A stretch of 27,139 nt of DNA. Source: Citromicrobium sp. (lineage in GTDB: Bacteria > Pseudomonadota > Alphaproteobacteria > Sphingomonadales > Sphingomonadaceae). The notes beneath the pieces are model-generated. The model was given only the letters and a program-made list of their open reading frames with translations. It ran no database searches and was not told the DNA's origin. Shown in pieces: positions 6,677 through 14,187 of the stretch. The stretch lies in contig PAVA01000027.1 of NCBI GenBank assembly GCA_002712945.1, forward strand, positions 1 to 27,139, written 5' to 3'. The first letter of the stretch is position 1. Every line of letters begins with the position of its first letter. The translations under genes were made by a program, and so were the position numbers.

Positions 6677-8131
6677 ATGATCTTCCACTCGATCGACTAC
6701 CTGCTGTTCCTGCCGCTGGTCGCCGCGCTCTATTTCTGCGTACCGCACCGCTGGCGCTGGGTGTTGCTGCTGGTGGCGAGCAATATCTTCTATGGCAGCT
6801 GGCGGGTCGAATTCCTCGCCCTGCTGTGGTTCACTACGCTGGTCGATTTCTTCGTCGCCCGCGCGCTCATGCGGACCCGGAACAAGATACGGCGGCGCCT
6901 GCTGTTCGCCGCCAGCATGTGCTGCAATCTCGGGCCGCTGATCTTCTTCAAGTATACCGCACTGCTTGCCGGGACGACGCTTTACGACCTGCGGGTCGGC
7001 AATTTCACCATGGCAGACGTGATCCTGCCGCTGGGCATCTCGTTCTACACCTTCCAGACGCTTGGCTACACGATCGACGTGTTTCGCGGGAAGCGCGAGG
7101 CGGAGACCCATCTCGGCATTTTCGCGGTCTATGTCATGTACTTCCCGCAGCTGCTCGCGGGACCGATCGAGCGGCCCTACAAGCTGTTGCCGCAGCTGAG
7201 GAAGGAACAGAGCTTCGACCTGCGGCGGGTCGCGATGGGCTGCGCACTGATCCTGGTCGGCTACTTCAAGAAGCTGGTGATCGCCGACCGGCTGGGGCTG
7301 CTGGTGCCCGGCATCCTCGCCGCGCCCGAAGCGCATACCTCGCTCACCGTGACGCTCGCGACGCTCGGCGCACTCTACCGCTACTATGCGGACCTTTCGG
7401 GCTATGCGGACATCGCCATCGGATCGAGCCTCATCATGGGCATCGCGCTGACGCAGAACTTCCGGCGGCCTTACGCGGCGGTTTCCATCGCCGAGTTCTG
7501 GCAGCGCTGGCACATCACGGTGACGCGCTGGTTCACCGACTACGTCTACATCCCCATCGCGCGCAGCACGAAGGTCTGGTCGCGCTTCGTCGCGACCATC
7601 CTGACGACCCTGCTCATCAGCCTGTGGCATGGCGCATCGACTTCCTGGCTGGTCGCGGGGATGATCGCAGGGCTGCTGATGATCGGCGAAGGCTGGGTCC
7701 GCCGCCAGCGCAAGATGCTCGGGCGATCGAGCCGGGCGCTGGCGCGTGCAGGGATAGGCGAGCGCGGATCGCGCATGCTCGGGCGCAACCTCAACCGCGC
7801 GGTCCTGTGGTTCTTCCTGCTGTTCCTCGGCTCGATCGTGAACGCGCCGGGGTGGGACCAGACCGTCGCGATCTGGGGCAAGATCGCCGCGCTGTCGGGC
7901 GATGCTCTCACCCTGTCGGCCGGGTTCGGCGCCATGCATATCAGCGCGCTCTTCCTGCTCGCCATCGCGGGGCTCGAAATATACCAGTGGCTCGATGAGC
8001 GGCGGCCCGTGTTCGATCGGCTGGAGGCTGCCGGAGCGCTTATCGCCTGGCCGTTCTGGTGGGGGCTGGCCGCGATCATCCTGGTGTTCGGCGTGTTCAC
8101 CGGCAGCGGCTTTTTGTATTTCGAGTTCTGA
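6677..8131 (+). CDS. MBOAT family O-acyltransferase (AlgI/DltB-like)
   Basis: A 484-aa polytopic membrane-bound O-acyltransferase of the AlgI/DltB group, which moves acyl groups across the membrane for transfer to extracytoplasmic glycans or lipids. Visible family marks are the N-terminal SIDYLLFLPLV, ILPLGISFYTFQTLGYTIDV, PQLLAGPIERP, the EFWQRWHIT motif (H279) and the catalytic-type His at 318 in LISLWHGAS. Length is typical. It starts 36 bp after the P450 and its TGA overlaps the ATG of the next gene by one base (TGATG), so the two are translationally coupled. The acyl donor and acceptor are unknown. Alginate genes are absent. Confidence 0.93.
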   Translation: MIFHSIDYLLFLPLVAALYFCVPHRWRWVLLLVASNIFYGSWRVEFLALLWFTTLVDFFVARALMRTRNKIRRRLLFAASMCCNLGPLIFFKYTALLAGTTLYDLRVGNFTMADVILPLGISFYTFQTLGYTIDVFRGKREAETHLGIFAVYVMYFPQLLAGPIERPYKLLPQLRKEQSFDLRRVAMGCALILVGYFKKLVIADRLGLLVPGILAAPEAHTSLTVTLATLGALYRYYADLSGYADIAIGSSLIMGIALTQNFRRPYAAVSIAEFWQRWHITVTRWFTDYVYIPIARSTKVWSRFVATILTTLLISLWHGASTSWLVAGMIAGLLMIGEGWVRRQRKMLGRSSRALARAGIGERGSRMLGRNLNRAVLWFFLLFLGSIVNAPGWDQTVAIWGKIAALSGDALTLSAGFGAMHISALFLLAIAGLEIYQWLDERRPVFDRLEAAGALIAWPFWWGLAAIILVFGVFTGSGFLYFEF

Positions 8132-9129
8132 TGCGCTGGTCTTTTCCTTCTGCCCTGGCCTTTCTGCTGTTCGGCGCGCTGGTGCTGGGCGCGCTCAACC
8201 TCGCGGGCCGGATTCCGATCCACGGCCCCACCCCGCCCCAGGAAATGAAGGCGGCGTTCGATCGGATCGCAGGCAAGGAGGCGGTCTCGCTCGGCGGGTC
8301 GGTCGGCACCGCGATCGATTTCGACGCGATGTGCCTCTCGGGCACGCCCTTCTGGAACAACGGGCAGGATCTGTTCGAGGCCGAGGCGCTGGTCGACCTG
8401 ATTCTCTCGCGCCCGGACCCGCCGCGCCTCTACTTCCTCGTCATCAGCCCGACGAGCCTGGGCCACGACAATGGCCTGCCCTCGCTCGGCGGAACCTACC
8501 GCCGGCGCTTCACCTATCGCTTCCTCCATGCCGAAGGCCACTGGGGCCTGATCGGCGGCGACTGGCGGCAGGCGTTTCAGGCCCAGGCCATGCCCGCGAA
8601 AGGGGAGCAATTGCGCAACCCCTGGCATGCGGCCCTGCTCGATGCGCTTCAGCTGCTGCCTCCCCCCGATCCCGGGGTATTGGACGACACCCGGTCGATC
8701 GACCCCCGCCAGGCACCCGCGCTCGCCAAGGCGACGATGGCCGAATGGCAGGAAAACGCCGAGGATGTTGCCTATTTCGACCCTCAGGTCGGCGAACGGA
8801 CAAGCGCGGCCCTCCTGCGGATTGCAGACCGGATCGACGCCCGAGGGGGCCGTCTCATAGTCGTCTCCCCGCCCTACATCGACGAACTGGTACAGCCCAT
8901 GCAGCAGGCCGAGTGGTCGCGGATCGACCGATTCGATTCGGTGCTCGCACAGCTCGAAGCGCGCGGAGCGCTCGTCATAAATGAATGGGATAATCGCGGC
9001 ACGCGCTACGGCCTTCGCCATTTCCGCGACCCGAAACACCTGAACGCGCCGGGCGCGCGCGCCTTCTCCCGCCAAATCGATACGTATCTCGCCCGAAAAG
9101 GAATCGTGGACCGGAGAGCCTGTTCGTAA
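8131..9129 (+). CDS. SGNH-like O-acetyltransferase partner of MBOAT
   Basis: A 332-aa protein with an N-terminal hydrophobic anchor (about residues 7-25) and a predicted periplasmic domain. A block-I-like GGS (S57, SLGGSVGTAIDF) and a C-terminal DPKH (D300, H303) suggest an SGNH/GDSL catalytic triad, as in AlgX/AlgJ- and PatB-type proteins that finish acyl transfer started by an MBOAT. I start it at the ATG at 8131, which overlaps the MBOAT stop, because upstream in-frame codons lie inside that gene. Sequence similarity to named families is weak, so the role rests on the motif pair and the coupling to MBOAT. Confidence 0.72.
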   Translation: MRWSFPSALAFLLFGALVLGALNLAGRIPIHGPTPPQEMKAAFDRIAGKEAVSLGGSVGTAIDFDAMCLSGTPFWNNGQDLFEAEALVDLILSRPDPPRLYFLVISPTSLGHDNGLPSLGGTYRRRFTYRFLHAEGHWGLIGGDWRQAFQAQAMPAKGEQLRNPWHAALLDALQLLPPPDPGVLDDTRSIDPRQAPALAKATMAEWQENAEDVAYFDPQVGERTSAALLRIADRIDARGGRLIVVSPPYIDELVQPMQQAEWSRIDRFDSVLAQLEARGALVINEWDNRGTRYGLRHFRDPKHLNAPGARAFSRQIDTYLARKGIVDRRACS

Positions 9130-9173
9130 AGACAAGGATTTATTGTCCTTCAAACCGACGCTAAAGAAGCAAC

Positions 9174-10334
9174 GTGGAGATGCAACCAGCGACAGTATCG
9201 GTCACGGGACGCAAGCAGCGCATGGCGCGGCTTGCGCGCCTTTTGCGTGAACACCCCCAGCTAAAACCGGGTTACGAGCGCGCGAAGGCGGTGGTTCGCG
9301 CCTTTCGCAAGCCGGCGTTCTACGAGGTCGCGACCCGCTGCAACCTCTTCTGCGAGGGCTGCTACTATTTCTCGGACGATTTCTCCGCCCCTTCGCACGA
9401 GGTGAAGGATCGCGCCGCGTGGGAAGATTTCTTCGCCGCCGAGGGCGAACGCGGCGTCACCATGGCCTATTTCGTCGGCGCCGAACCGGCGCTGGAACAG
9501 GAGCGTCTGCTCGCCGCCGCCAACCACTTTCCCTACGGCAATATCGGCACCAACGGCACGATCCGGCTCGACCCGGCCATTCCCTACCGCATCGGCGTTT
9601 CGGTCTGGGGCGTGGACGAGGAGGTCGACACCAGCCTGCGCGGGGCAAACGCCTTCGCCAAGGCGATCCGCAACTATGCGGGCGACCGCCGCGCGATCAT
9701 GCTCTACACGCTGACGAAATCGAACCTGGGCGACGTGCGGCGGCTGGCGGAAATCTGCGCCGACCACGATCTGCCGCTGACCTTCAACATGTATTCGCCG
9801 ACCCAGACCTATTCGCGCAAGCTGGCCGAGCGGATGGGCCCCGACGGGAAGTATTTTCGCATTTCGTCGGAAGAGGACAATCTGCGCTGGGACGAAGACA
9901 GTCTTGCGGAGGCACGACGCCTGATGGACGAGGTGCTCGACGATTATCCCGACACGGTCGTCTATTCGCACGCCTACAACCACTGGGCGACGCAGACGGG
10001 CCCGCTCTACGACATCGACCCGGAAACCGGCATCGCGCGCGATTGCCATTCGCGGATGGTCGAGCCGATGCGCTACTTCAAGACCGACATGAAGCACGCC
10101 GCGCTGGAGAAATGCGGCACGTCGGACGCGATCTGCTCCGAATGCCGCATGTATTCGGGCGGCTGGTCGTCCAAGTTCGAGCCGCGCGAAGAGGATGTGC
10201 GCGACGCAAACACCTTCGCCGCGTGGACCGGCATGGTCGAGACCCTCGGACGGATATTCCTGATCGAGCGCGAACCGGCTTCGCCCCGTACGTCGCGCAA
10301 GACGGACCCCTCCAGCCTGGAGCCTGCAAAGTGA
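9174..10334 (+). CDS. Radical SAM enzyme with C-terminal auxiliary cysteines
   Basis: A 386-aa radical S-adenosylmethionine protein. The CX3CX2C cluster site is C56-C60-C63 (RCNLFCEGC). The GGEP element that contacts SAM appears as VGAEP. Four more cysteines (C291, C314, C321, C324; spacing X22, X6, X2) could hold a second iron-sulfur cluster of SPASM/twitch kind. The start may be GTG 9174 or the ATG at 9180; no strong ribosome site distinguishes them. A 44-bp gap follows the SGNH gene. Its stop overlaps the GTG start of the next oxygenase by 4 bp, so the two probably act together. No precursor-peptide gene is visible, so a RiPP role is not supported. Confidence 0.87.
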   Translation: MEMQPATVSVTGRKQRMARLARLLREHPQLKPGYERAKAVVRAFRKPAFYEVATRCNLFCEGCYYFSDDFSAPSHEVKDRAAWEDFFAAEGERGVTMAYFVGAEPALEQERLLAAANHFPYGNIGTNGTIRLDPAIPYRIGVSVWGVDEEVDTSLRGANAFAKAIRNYAGDRRAIMLYTLTKSNLGDVRRLAEICADHDLPLTFNMYSPTQTYSRKLAERMGPDGKYFRISSEEDNLRWDEDSLAEARRLMDEVLDDYPDTVVYSHAYNHWATQTGPLYDIDPETGIARDCHSRMVEPMRYFKTDMKHAALEKCGTSDAICSECRMYSGGWSSKFEPREEDVRDANTFAAWTGMVETLGRIFLIEREPASPRTSRKTDPSSLEPAK

Positions 10335-11356
10335 AAGTCTCCCCTATCAACAACGGCGTCGAGGTTTCGGACATCGACCTGTTCGACGACGAAGCCTGCC
10401 GCGAGCTCGGTCGTCTCGTCGCGCACGAATGCGTGGTGCTGGTGCGCCAGGCGGTCCCCGAAAAGCGACTCTACGATATCCAGATGCTGTGGGGGCAACC
10501 CTGCATGCCGATCGTCAATCGCTATGTGCTCGAAAAGCGCCTGACAGGCCGTCACTGGCGCAGGGCATTCATGGCCATGGGGCAGGTTTCCAACGGTCTC
10601 GACAAGACGGGCGCGCTGCCGGGCATGGCGCGGGTCAGTTTCGAGAAGGACGAGCGCGGCAAGCCGACGGGGCTGTTCCCCAATGGCGAGCTGGACTGGC
10701 ACGCGGACCAGCAGGCCTATCACGACAACCAGCGCGTCATTGGCCTGATGAGCCTGTGGGGCTCGGAAAACAGCCGTACCTCCTTCATGTGCACCGCCCC
10801 CTTCTACGAGGCGCTCAATCACGAAGATCGCAGCATGGTCGACGAGACGACCTGCGTGTGGCGCTGGGACGGTGGCGGGATGAGCCCCAATATCGAGAAA
10901 TGGCACCTCGAGATCAGCCGTTACAACATGGTTCCGCACGAAGGCATGGAAACCGCGCTGGTCGACAGCACGGCGACCGGGCGCAAGGGCCTCAGGTTTC
11001 CGAGCCATTGCTTCAGCCACTTCAAGGGGATGACCCGCGAGGAAAGCGGGAAGTTCAAGGACCATCTCTGGCAGAAGCTGAACCGCCCCGAATATATCTA
11101 CGATCACGACTGGCGCGACGGCGAGATCGTGTTCATGGACCAGAACATCACACTGCACGCCCGGCCGACCAATATTCAGGACGGCAATCGCCGCACGATG
11201 AACCGGATGATTTCCTATGTCGACCGGCTGTTCCCGGGTCAGGGCCCGGCTGACCATGTGCTGTTCGACGGGAAGCGTCTTTCTCACGAGGAGTTCGCAG
11301 CGCTGGTCGACGAACAGCGCAAGGCCGAATTTGCCGAAAGCATGGCGGCCGCCTGA
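10331..11356 (+). CDS. TauD/TfdA-type Fe(II)/2-oxoglutarate oxygenase
   Basis: A 341-aa non-heme iron oxygenase of the clavaminate synthase/TauD group. The facial triad is H124-x-D126 (LDWHADQQ) and distal H276 (ITLHARP), with arginines at 287-292 suited to bind 2-oxoglutarate. Such enzymes hydroxylate, desaturate or demethylate small molecules using O2 and 2-oxoglutarate. The start is GTG 10331 inside the radical SAM stop (GTGA overlap), followed by KVSPINNGVEVSDIDL. It is typical in length for the family. It ends 26 bp before aat. The substrate is unknown; the coupling implies the radical SAM product or a shared intermediate. Confidence 0.87.
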   Translation: MKVSPINNGVEVSDIDLFDDEACRELGRLVAHECVVLVRQAVPEKRLYDIQMLWGQPCMPIVNRYVLEKRLTGRHWRRAFMAMGQVSNGLDKTGALPGMARVSFEKDERGKPTGLFPNGELDWHADQQAYHDNQRVIGLMSLWGSENSRTSFMCTAPFYEALNHEDRSMVDETTCVWRWDGGGMSPNIEKWHLEISRYNMVPHEGMETALVDSTATGRKGLRFPSHCFSHFKGMTREESGKFKDHLWQKLNRPEYIYDHDWRDGEIVFMDQNITLHARPTNIQDGNRRTMNRMISYVDRLFPGQGPADHVLFDGKRLSHEEFAALVDEQRKAEFAESMAAA

Positions 11357-11382
11357 CACCCCGTGCTAGGCCCTTGGCCAGC

Positions 11383-12081
11383 ATGCTTCCGATCGTCCCG
11401 CCCCCGATCCTGCTCTCCGCCTATCGCCAGGGCCTGTTCCCGATGGCGGAGAGACGATCCGACCAGGACATCTTCTGGGTCGAACCGCGCGAACGCGCGA
11501 TCATTCCCATCGGCGAATTTCACTGCTCGCGCTCGCTTGCCCGCACGATTCGGCGCGATGTCTTCACCATCCGGGTCGACAGCGATTTTGCGGGGACGGT
11601 GCTCGAATGCGCCGCGCCGCGCGGCGACGGGGAGGATACCTGGATCAGCGGGCGGATCGCGGCGAGCTACCAGCGGCTGCACGAGGTAGGCCATGCACAT
11701 TCGATCGAATGCTGGCAGGGCCCGAAAGGCGAAGAAGAGCTGGTCGGCGGGGTCTACGGGGTCGCGTTCGACCGGGTGTTCTGCGGCGAAAGCATGTTCA
11801 GCCGCCGCCGCGACGCATCGAAGGTGGCGCTAGCCTGGCTGCTCGCGCTGCTGGAGCGTGCGGGATGCGTGCTGTTCGACTGCCAGTTCATGACCGGCCA
11901 TCTCGCCTCGCTCGGTGCGATTCCGATTCCGCAGAGCGAATATCTGGATCGGCTGGGGGCGGCGCGCGGAAACCAGAGATTGAGCCTGCCGCAGGCGCTG
12001 ACCGAAGTGGAAGCCGAAGCGGCCGCTCAGTCTTCTTCTCCGGGGAAGCTCATCGCGCATTCCTTGACCCACACATCGTAG
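11383..12081 (+). CDS. aat: Leucyl/phenylalanyl-tRNA--protein transferase
   Basis: Cytosolic enzyme of the N-degron pathway. It adds Leu or Phe from charged tRNA to proteins with N-terminal Arg or Lys, marking them for ClpAP through ClpS. The 232-aa product shows the family segments PPILLSAYRQGLFPM, IFWVEPRERAIIP, SIECW, LVGGVYGVAF, FCGESMFSRRRDASKVAL and FDCQFMTGHLASLGA. I chose the ATG at 11383; a TTG three codons upstream is possible. The last 55 bp overlap the 3' end of the convergent DUF2155 gene, so the C-terminal tail (AAAQSSSPGKL onward) is probably non-conserved. Confidence 0.97.
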   Translation: MLPIVPPPILLSAYRQGLFPMAERRSDQDIFWVEPRERAIIPIGEFHCSRSLARTIRRDVFTIRVDSDFAGTVLECAAPRGDGEDTWISGRIAASYQRLHEVGHAHSIECWQGPKGEEELVGGVYGVAFDRVFCGESMFSRRRDASKVALAWLLALLERAGCVLFDCQFMTGHLASLGAIPIPQSEYLDRLGAARGNQRLSLPQALTEVEAEAAAQSSSPGKLIAHSLTHTS

Positions 12082-12530
12082 ATCGGGTGCTCGACCACGT
12101 TGAGGCTGGGCGAGTTGCGGAAGAGCCAGCCCGAAAACACCTTGTTCCAGCTGGGCTCCGGCTCGTTGCCCTGCCGTTCGCGCACGAAGACCTGAACGAA
12201 GGCGCCTTCCTCTTGCGGCAGCTCCCAGGGCGCGGTTTTCTCGCACGCTTCCAGCCGAATCACGACATCGCCCACGCGGGTCGCATCGCCGGGCGACATC
12301 TCGAAATCGCGGCTGACATTGTTGCGCTTGTTGAGCAGGCCGATGGTCGCGACCCGCTCCGCCATCGGCGTGCCGATTCCCTCCTCGCCCTCCGGACGCT
12401 CCGCCGAACCGCCCTTGGCGAGTTCTTCGGGAACCTCGGTTTCGATCGGGGTAGGGTCGGGCGTTTCGCTGTTGCAGCCGCCAAGCACCAGCAATGTGGC
12501 CAGACCAATGGCAGGCGCGCGCATGCCCAT
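12027..12530 (-). CDS. DUF2155 lipoprotein
   Basis: A 167-aa exported protein with a lipobox (VLGGC, Cys at about 19) after a short hydrophobic signal, then an acidic low-complexity linker. The DUF2155 domain runs from about residue 55 to the end, with DVVIRLEACEKTAPWELPQEEGAFVQVF and VFSGWLFRNSPSLNVVEHPIYDVWVKEC. The two domain cysteines may pair in the periplasm. The ATG at 12530 shares one base with the NDUFA12 stop (TAATG); a second ATG two codons later is possible. Function is unknown. The NDUFA12-DUF2155-aat neighbourhood is, as I recall, common in alphaproteobacteria. Confidence 0.9.
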   Translation of the reverse strand: MGMRAPAIGLATLLVLGGCNSETPDPTPIETEVPEELAKGGSAERPEGEEGIGTPMAERVATIGLLNKRNNVSRDFEMSPGDATRVGDVVIRLEACEKTAPWELPQEEGAFVQVFVRERQGNEPEPSWNKVFSGWLFRNSPSLNVVEHPIYDVWVKECAMSFPGEED

Positions 12531-12952
12531 TACTCGCCCGGAGCCCACGCCTCGTAATCGCCGGTGGCGCGGGCGCGCTGACCGCCGCGTTCCAGCGCGC
12601 CGCTGGGCCGGTAGGCCCTGGGCGAGCCGGTCGCGTTGGGCGAATAGTCGGCTTCCCAGATGCGCGGCGGGGGCAGATGGCTTTCCGGCACGTCCTCGCC
12701 CGCGCCGTGCAGCCAGCCATGCCATTCGGCGGGCACGCGGCTGGCATCGTTCGCGCCGTCGTAGATCACCCAGCGCCGCTCGGTTCCAGTATAGGAGCCC
12801 GCGGTGGGCGTCTTGTCGCGCCTGGGCTTGGCGCGATAATACTTGTTGCCGAAGGCGTCGGTGCCGACGTGTTCGCCCTTGCGCGAGGTGAACAAGGCGG
12901 TGCCGATGGTCGCGCCATCCCACCAGGTGAAGATTTTGCCGAGGATGCTCAT
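12530..12952 (-). CDS. NADH:ubiquinone oxidoreductase subunit NDUFA12
   Basis: A 140-aa homologue of the mitochondrial complex I accessory subunit NDUFA12 (B17.2), a supernumerary subunit shared by alphaproteobacteria and mitochondria that helps peripheral-arm assembly. The family core is evident: FTWWDGATIGTALFTSRKGE, DAFGNKYYRAK, RRWVIYDGANDASRVPAEWHGWLHG and a proline-rich tail. I start at ATG 12952 (MSILGKIF), because the longer frame to 12991 adds residues not seen in the family. It is coupled by a one-base overlap to DUF2155 and lies 59 bp after the DUF192 gene. The main nuo operon is not in the window. Confidence 0.95.
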   Translation of the reverse strand: MSILGKIFTWWDGATIGTALFTSRKGEHVGTDAFGNKYYRAKPRRDKTPTAGSYTGTERRWVIYDGANDASRVPAEWHGWLHGAGEDVPESHLPPPRIWEADYSPNATGSPRAYRPSGALERGGQRARATGDYEAWAPGE

Positions 12953-13011
12953 TGCGGGGGAGCGATTAGCGCAAGGCCGGTGCCGGGCCAAGCCGGTTTA
13001 GTCCCGCAGCT

Positions 13012-13518
13012 TCACCATTCCACACGGTCGCCCGCCTCGATGCCGAGCTCTTCCGCCCGCCCGCCGGGAATTTCGAGCACCGCGCTGGTCGGCCCCAGCG
13101 CGCTCACGCTGTCGAGCGAATAGGGCGTGGTCCGCGCGGCGATATTGATGATCCGCCGGTCCTCGCCGATGAAGATGATGTCGAGCGGCAAGGGCGTGTT
13201 CTTCATCCAGAAGCTCGCCACATCGCCCTGACGCGGAAAGATCATCGCCTCGTCCGGGCCCAGTTCGGTGCGGAACATCAGCCCGCGCGCCTGTTCCTCG
13301 CTCGTGGCGGCGACTTCGGCGGTGAACTCGTACTCCCCATCGGCAGTCGTCACGGTGACCGGGATCAGTTCCAGCCCGGAGGCAGGGTGTACCGAAGGGG
13401 CGGCCTCGGCGGTCGCGCCGTCCTGCCGCGATTCGCTGCCCGCCTGCGGCGAACACGCCGCGAGCACGCCCGCCATGGCGAGCGCGATCCATCTCAATCC
13501 TCGATGCTGTACGCCCAT
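13012..13518 (-). CDS. DUF192 exported protein (probable lipoprotein)
   Basis: A 168-aa protein with an N-terminal hydrophobic signal ending in VLAACS, a likely lipobox (Cys at about 22). A linker leads to a DUF192 domain with the family marks ARGLMFRTELGPDEAMIFP, SFWMKNTPLPLDIIFI and AVLEIPGGRAEELGI. Function is unknown. The ATG at 13518 overlaps the end of recX by 25 bp, with a GAGGAAGAAG run upstream as a plausible ribosome site. A TTG at 13500 would shorten the signal peptide. It is the second gene of the recX-DUF192-NDUFA12-DUF2155 operon. Confidence 0.92.
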   Translation of the reverse strand: MGVQHRGLRWIALAMAGVLAACSPQAGSESRQDGATAEAAPSVHPASGLELIPVTVTTADGEYEFTAEVAATSEEQARGLMFRTELGPDEAMIFPRQGDVASFWMKNTPLPLDIIFIGEDRRIINIAARTTPYSLDSVSALGPTSAVLEIPGGRAEELGIEAGDRVEW

Positions 13519-14054
13519 TCCTCGGCTTCTTCCTCGCTCGCGGCATCGACCATTGCGCGCGCCGCCTCGAAATCATGGCCAGCGCGCACGAGCGCGGCAA
13601 GCTGCTTCTCGCGCCCCCGCTGGTCCGGCGGCTCCGCCCCGAAAGGCCCCAGCCGCCGTCTGCGCGCGAAGGCGAGCGCGGCGGCACGCGTTTCCGCCGC
13701 GCTGGGCGGTGGCAGGTCGATCGCCTCGGCGTCGACCCCGGCATGGTGCAGGGCCTGCGATACGCGGCGCGCGCCATAGCCGCGCCGCAGCAGATCCCGC
13801 GTGCGCGCCTCGGCATAGGCTTCGTCGTCGATATAGCCCAGTTCCACGAAGCGGCTCACGATCGCGTCCACCGGCGGTTCATCTTCCCCCGCCCAATCGC
13901 GCTCTCGCAATTTTCGCTGCAGATAGTGCTTGAGCTTGGCCGCCGTGGTGGCGTAGCGGCCCGCATAGCTCAGCGCGAGATCGCGCAGGGACGCATCGTC
14001 GAGGGGCCGTATCGGCCTGGAACGCCGTCGCGAAGTCTCGTGGGCTCTCCCCAT
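13494..14054 (-). CDS. recX: Regulatory protein RecX
   Basis: RecX binds RecA filaments and limits their extension, tempering recombination and the SOS response. The 186-aa product is all-helical and basic, with the tandem RecX repeats visible in LSYAGRYATTAAKLKHYLQRKLRERDW, IVSRFVELGYIDDEAYAEARTRDLLRRGYGARRV and the C-terminal region. It ends in an acidic stretch (ASEEEAEEW). Start ATG 14054 has an AAGGAG about 18 nt upstream. It heads the minus-strand operon and is divergent from the fatty acyl-AMP ligase; recA is not adjacent. A 90-codon frame at 13879-14151 overlapping its start is a shadow. Confidence 0.88.
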   Translation of the reverse strand: MGRAHETSRRRSRPIRPLDDASLRDLALSYAGRYATTAAKLKHYLQRKLRERDWAGEDEPPVDAIVSRFVELGYIDDEAYAEARTRDLLRRGYGARRVSQALHHAGVDAEAIDLPPPSAAETRAAALAFARRRRLGPFGAEPPDQRGREKQLAALVRAGHDFEAARAMVDAASEEEAEEWAYSIED

Positions 14055-14187
14055 GGGTCATAATGATGCCACACTCCTTGGAGATTGGAACCGCCTTCAT
14101 GACGGGATCGACGATCATGACCGACAACTCGCCTGCACGGCGCCTGGGCAACTAGGCACCGGCCCCGAAGCGGTTAACAGACGGATT

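Noticed and set aside
5477..7939. 820-codon open frame on the minus strand across P450 and MBOAT
   Set aside because: High GC gives long antisense frames. The translation is Arg/Gln/His/Asp-rich with no domain, while the plus strand has intact P450 and MBOAT motifs.
8131..9129. Starting the SGNH gene at 8059
   Set aside because: The open frame extends upstream only inside the MBOAT gene. The ATG at 8131 overlapping the MBOAT stop gives a clean signal-anchor start.
5151..11356. tRNA-Trp as an integration site for the P450-MBOAT cluster
   Set aside because: The cluster lies on the 5' side of the tRNA, no integrase is present, I saw no second copy of the tRNA 3' end, and base composition is not visibly different.
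13879..14151. 90-codon minus frame overlapping the recX start
   Set aside because: Runs out of frame through recX; only its first part is unique and has no recognisable motif. The AAGGAG in it more likely serves recX.
14099..14155. 18-aa plus-strand ORF (MTGSTIMTDNSPARRLGN) between recX and the acyl-AMP ligase
   Set aside because: Too short to support without conservation and lacking a well-spaced ribosome site; could be a leader peptide but nothing shows it.
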